NCBI GenBank assembly: GCA_964540005.1
Contig: CAZILN010000010.1
Coordinates: 1-32,039 of the forward strand
From: CAZILN01 sp964540005
GTDB taxonomy: Bacteria > Bacteroidota > Bacteroidia > Bacteroidales > SM23-62
Direction of reading: 5' to 3'
DNA length: 32,039 nucleotides
The translations under genes and the position numbers were made by a program. Within the stretch, counting starts at the first letter, position 1. Each line of letters begins with the position of its first letter. Below, piece by piece: positions 30,586-32,039 of the stretch. A model generated the notes under the pieces. It was not told the DNA's origin and made no database searches. It saw only the letters and a list, made by a program, of their open reading frames with translations.

Positions 30586-31938
30586 TCAGAATCTTATTCT
30601 TGCGCTGAAAGCAGGTAGAGACATTTGATTTATTTTCTGCATATTATCTTTCGAAAGACCCAAAATTCCATAAGGGTTTATGTTGAAATCCACGGAGTAA
30701 GCTTTATTCTCAACCTGCTCTTTTTTTGAATAAATACTTGCCATCAGGGCAAAACCACCCACTGCTCCCAAAGCACTTGTAACAGCAAGAAATTTGTAAC
30801 TTTCGTCTGTATCATGAGAAAAAAGATAACCGGTGCCTAATCCTACTAATCCCCCCGCTACTTCAGCCAGACAAATTTGTATACCCTGTTCTGTAGTAAA
30901 ATTATTTCCTTTTGCTAATCTGTGTCCAATTGCGATTCCTCCAATTGATCCAAGGGTAGCTGCTCCGGAATAAGTTTTTGCATTCTCCGGATTGGCAATC
31001 AATACAGGTACCAGTGTTACATAGGCTCCCAGAATTCCGGCACCCCTCAGTACCACGGCATCTCCTCTGGTGTATGATTGATTCTTTGCAAGTGAAACAC
31101 CTGCGCCTATACCTGCTGCTGAACCTGCCAGCATGCTTGCAGTAATTCTCCTGGCGTTTAAGTCATCCAACAAGCCTGTAAAATGTGCTGTTCCCAGTCC
31201 TACACCCATTCCGAAATCTCCAGCCGCGCCTATTGCTGAAGCTGTGCCATCGGTCATTTGCGTCCGGTCAGCCCAGATATATCCACCTATTCCTTCTGCA
31301 AGGCTGATAAGCATTCCCGTTCCTAGTACCTGCCTTGTCGTGGCCTCTTCATCTATAAACAATCTCAATGATGCTCCATGCAGAATTCCTCTTGTCTGGC
31401 CATATATGCACATTGTAGCGTCTGCTTCAGTTGTTCTGGTATTCCTTAAAGCAGCATAGGGTATGAAAAATCCCGCTCCACCGGTTAACATGTTTATTCC
31501 CGCACTGACACTGGGTTCCCTGACTTCCAGTATATAAGGTATGGTCCAACCATAAAAACCAAGGCTGACAAGACTTGTCCCAACGAGCAGTCTGGTTCTT
31601 CCTTCCTGGTCAAGCAGGATTTCAGGCGCCTGTTCTTGCAGACTGGCAGTTACTTGTCTCCTTAAATCCTGAACCTCTTTTTGTGAAAGAGGCTTTCTGA
31701 TCTTTAATATCTCATTTTCAGGCTGGTATAATACTTCCAATACGAAACTGGTATCTGAATTTTGAAACAGTTTTACTTCTTTCAGTCCTTTGTATTCTCT
31801 GAAAAGTCCAAGTTTGTTTTCCAGCTTTGAGTCAATGATCTCCAGTTTTCCTTCTTCATCCAGGGGAGCCTGGATCTCCTGGGCTTCAGTACGTACAGCT
31901 GACAGAAAAATGAATACGATGAAAAGGAAATTTCTCAT
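30586..31938 (-). CDS. Gly/Ala-rich exported protein of unknown function
   Basis: A 450-residue protein with a Sec signal (MRNFLFIVFIFLSAVRTEAQ, cleavage after AQ or AEA). Residues 20-110 are charged and soluble. From about 115 to 410 it alternates Gly/Ala-rich hydrophobic stretches (LAGSAAGIGAGVSLAK, GAATLGSIGGIAIGHRLAKG, LAEVAGGLVGLGTGYLFS, ALGAVGGFALMASIYSK) with short polar turns, spaced about 40-50 residues apart, suggesting internal repeats. The C-terminus ends in a strand-like AFSARIRF with terminal Phe, as often seen on outer-membrane beta-barrels. It could be a Gly-rich multi-pass membrane protein or an outer-membrane protein. I do not recognise the family. Base use is more AT-rich than in the neighbouring genes. 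It may share a message with the PqaA-like gene 82 bp downstream. Confidence 0.75.
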   Translation of the reverse strand: MRNFLFIVFIFLSAVRTEAQEIQAPLDEEGKLEIIDSKLENKLGLFREYKGLKEVKLFQNSDTSFVLEVLYQPENEILKIRKPLSQKEVQDLRRQVTASLQEQAPEILLDQEGRTRLLVGTSLVSLGFYGWTIPYILEVREPSVSAGINMLTGGAGFFIPYAALRNTRTTEADATMCIYGQTRGILHGASLRLFIDEEATTRQVLGTGMLISLAEGIGGYIWADRTQMTDGTASAIGAAGDFGMGVGLGTAHFTGLLDDLNARRITASMLAGSAAGIGAGVSLAKNQSYTRGDAVVLRGAGILGAYVTLVPVLIANPENAKTYSGAATLGSIGGIAIGHRLAKGNNFTTEQGIQICLAEVAGGLVGLGTGYLFSHDTDESYKFLAVTSALGAVGGFALMASIYSKKEQVENKAYSVDFNINPYGILGLSKDNMQKINQMSLPAFSARIRF

Positions 31939-32039
31939 TGGTTTTATAATAATTAATTGATAAAACTTAATTTCCTTTAATACAAAGAAAAAAGTCTGTG
32001 CTTATCTTGAAACATGCTCAAGGTAACCCAGGACAAACA

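Overview
The window looks like a chromosome segment of a member of the Bacteroidota, probably a free-living polymer degrader. Supporting signs are a C-terminal type IX secretion (T9SS) sorting domain on a peptidase, many lipoproteins with Cys after a short signal peptide, twin-arginine (Tat) Gfo/Idh/MocA oxidoreductases, DUF1080 and DUF6807 proteins, a GH3-PA14 enzyme, and TAnnTTTG-type -7 promoter boxes ahead of several genes. I see no rRNA, tRNA, CRISPR array, phage gene or intact transposase.

Layout. Positions 1-1731 (minus) hold most of an ABCG-like ABC transporter whose 3' end is cut by the window edge. A 217-bp element with 17-bp terminal inverted repeats and nested hairpins (1779-1995) separates it from a lipoprotein gene (2023-2856, minus). 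Positions 3027-8744 (plus) form a tight three-gene unit: a glycosylasparaginase, a 920-residue fusion of a glycoside-hydrolase-like barrel with a formylglycine-generating-enzyme (FGE)-like domain, and an M1 metallopeptidase with a T9SS tail. This looks like a glycopeptide-degrading unit. Converging on it is a minus-strand run: galactokinase, polyphosphate kinase 2 and a GH3 lipoprotein (13637 down to 8775).

From 13757 to 21565 (plus) lies a six-gene run with gaps of at most 17 bp or small overlaps: S9 peptidase, PAP2 phosphatase, ArnT-like GT-C glycosyltransferase, DPM1-like GT2, a glucuronokinase-like GHMP kinase and GalU. The last five have the composition expected of a lipid-linked sugar pathway: phosphorylate a sugar, make the UDP-sugar, load it on a polyprenyl phosphate, transfer it at the periplasmic face, and recycle or trim a lipid phosphate. 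This is the most interesting set in the window. The glucuronokinase-GalU pair would give UDP-glucuronate by salvage rather than through UDP-glucose dehydrogenase.

Positions 21748-28029 hold a second themed group: a tandem-DUF1080 lipoprotein, a DUF6807 (PmoA-like) lipoprotein, two Gfo/Idh/MocA oxidoreductases (one on the minus strand, one with a Tat signal), an ApbE-like flavin transferase and a small membrane protein. It fits 3-keto-glycoside (oxidise, then cleave) sugar catabolism. The right end holds a putative beta-propeller lipoprotein, a PhoPQ-activated-protein (PqaA) family lipoprotein and a Gly/Ala-rich exported protein of unknown function.

All identifications are from reading motifs; no database search was run.
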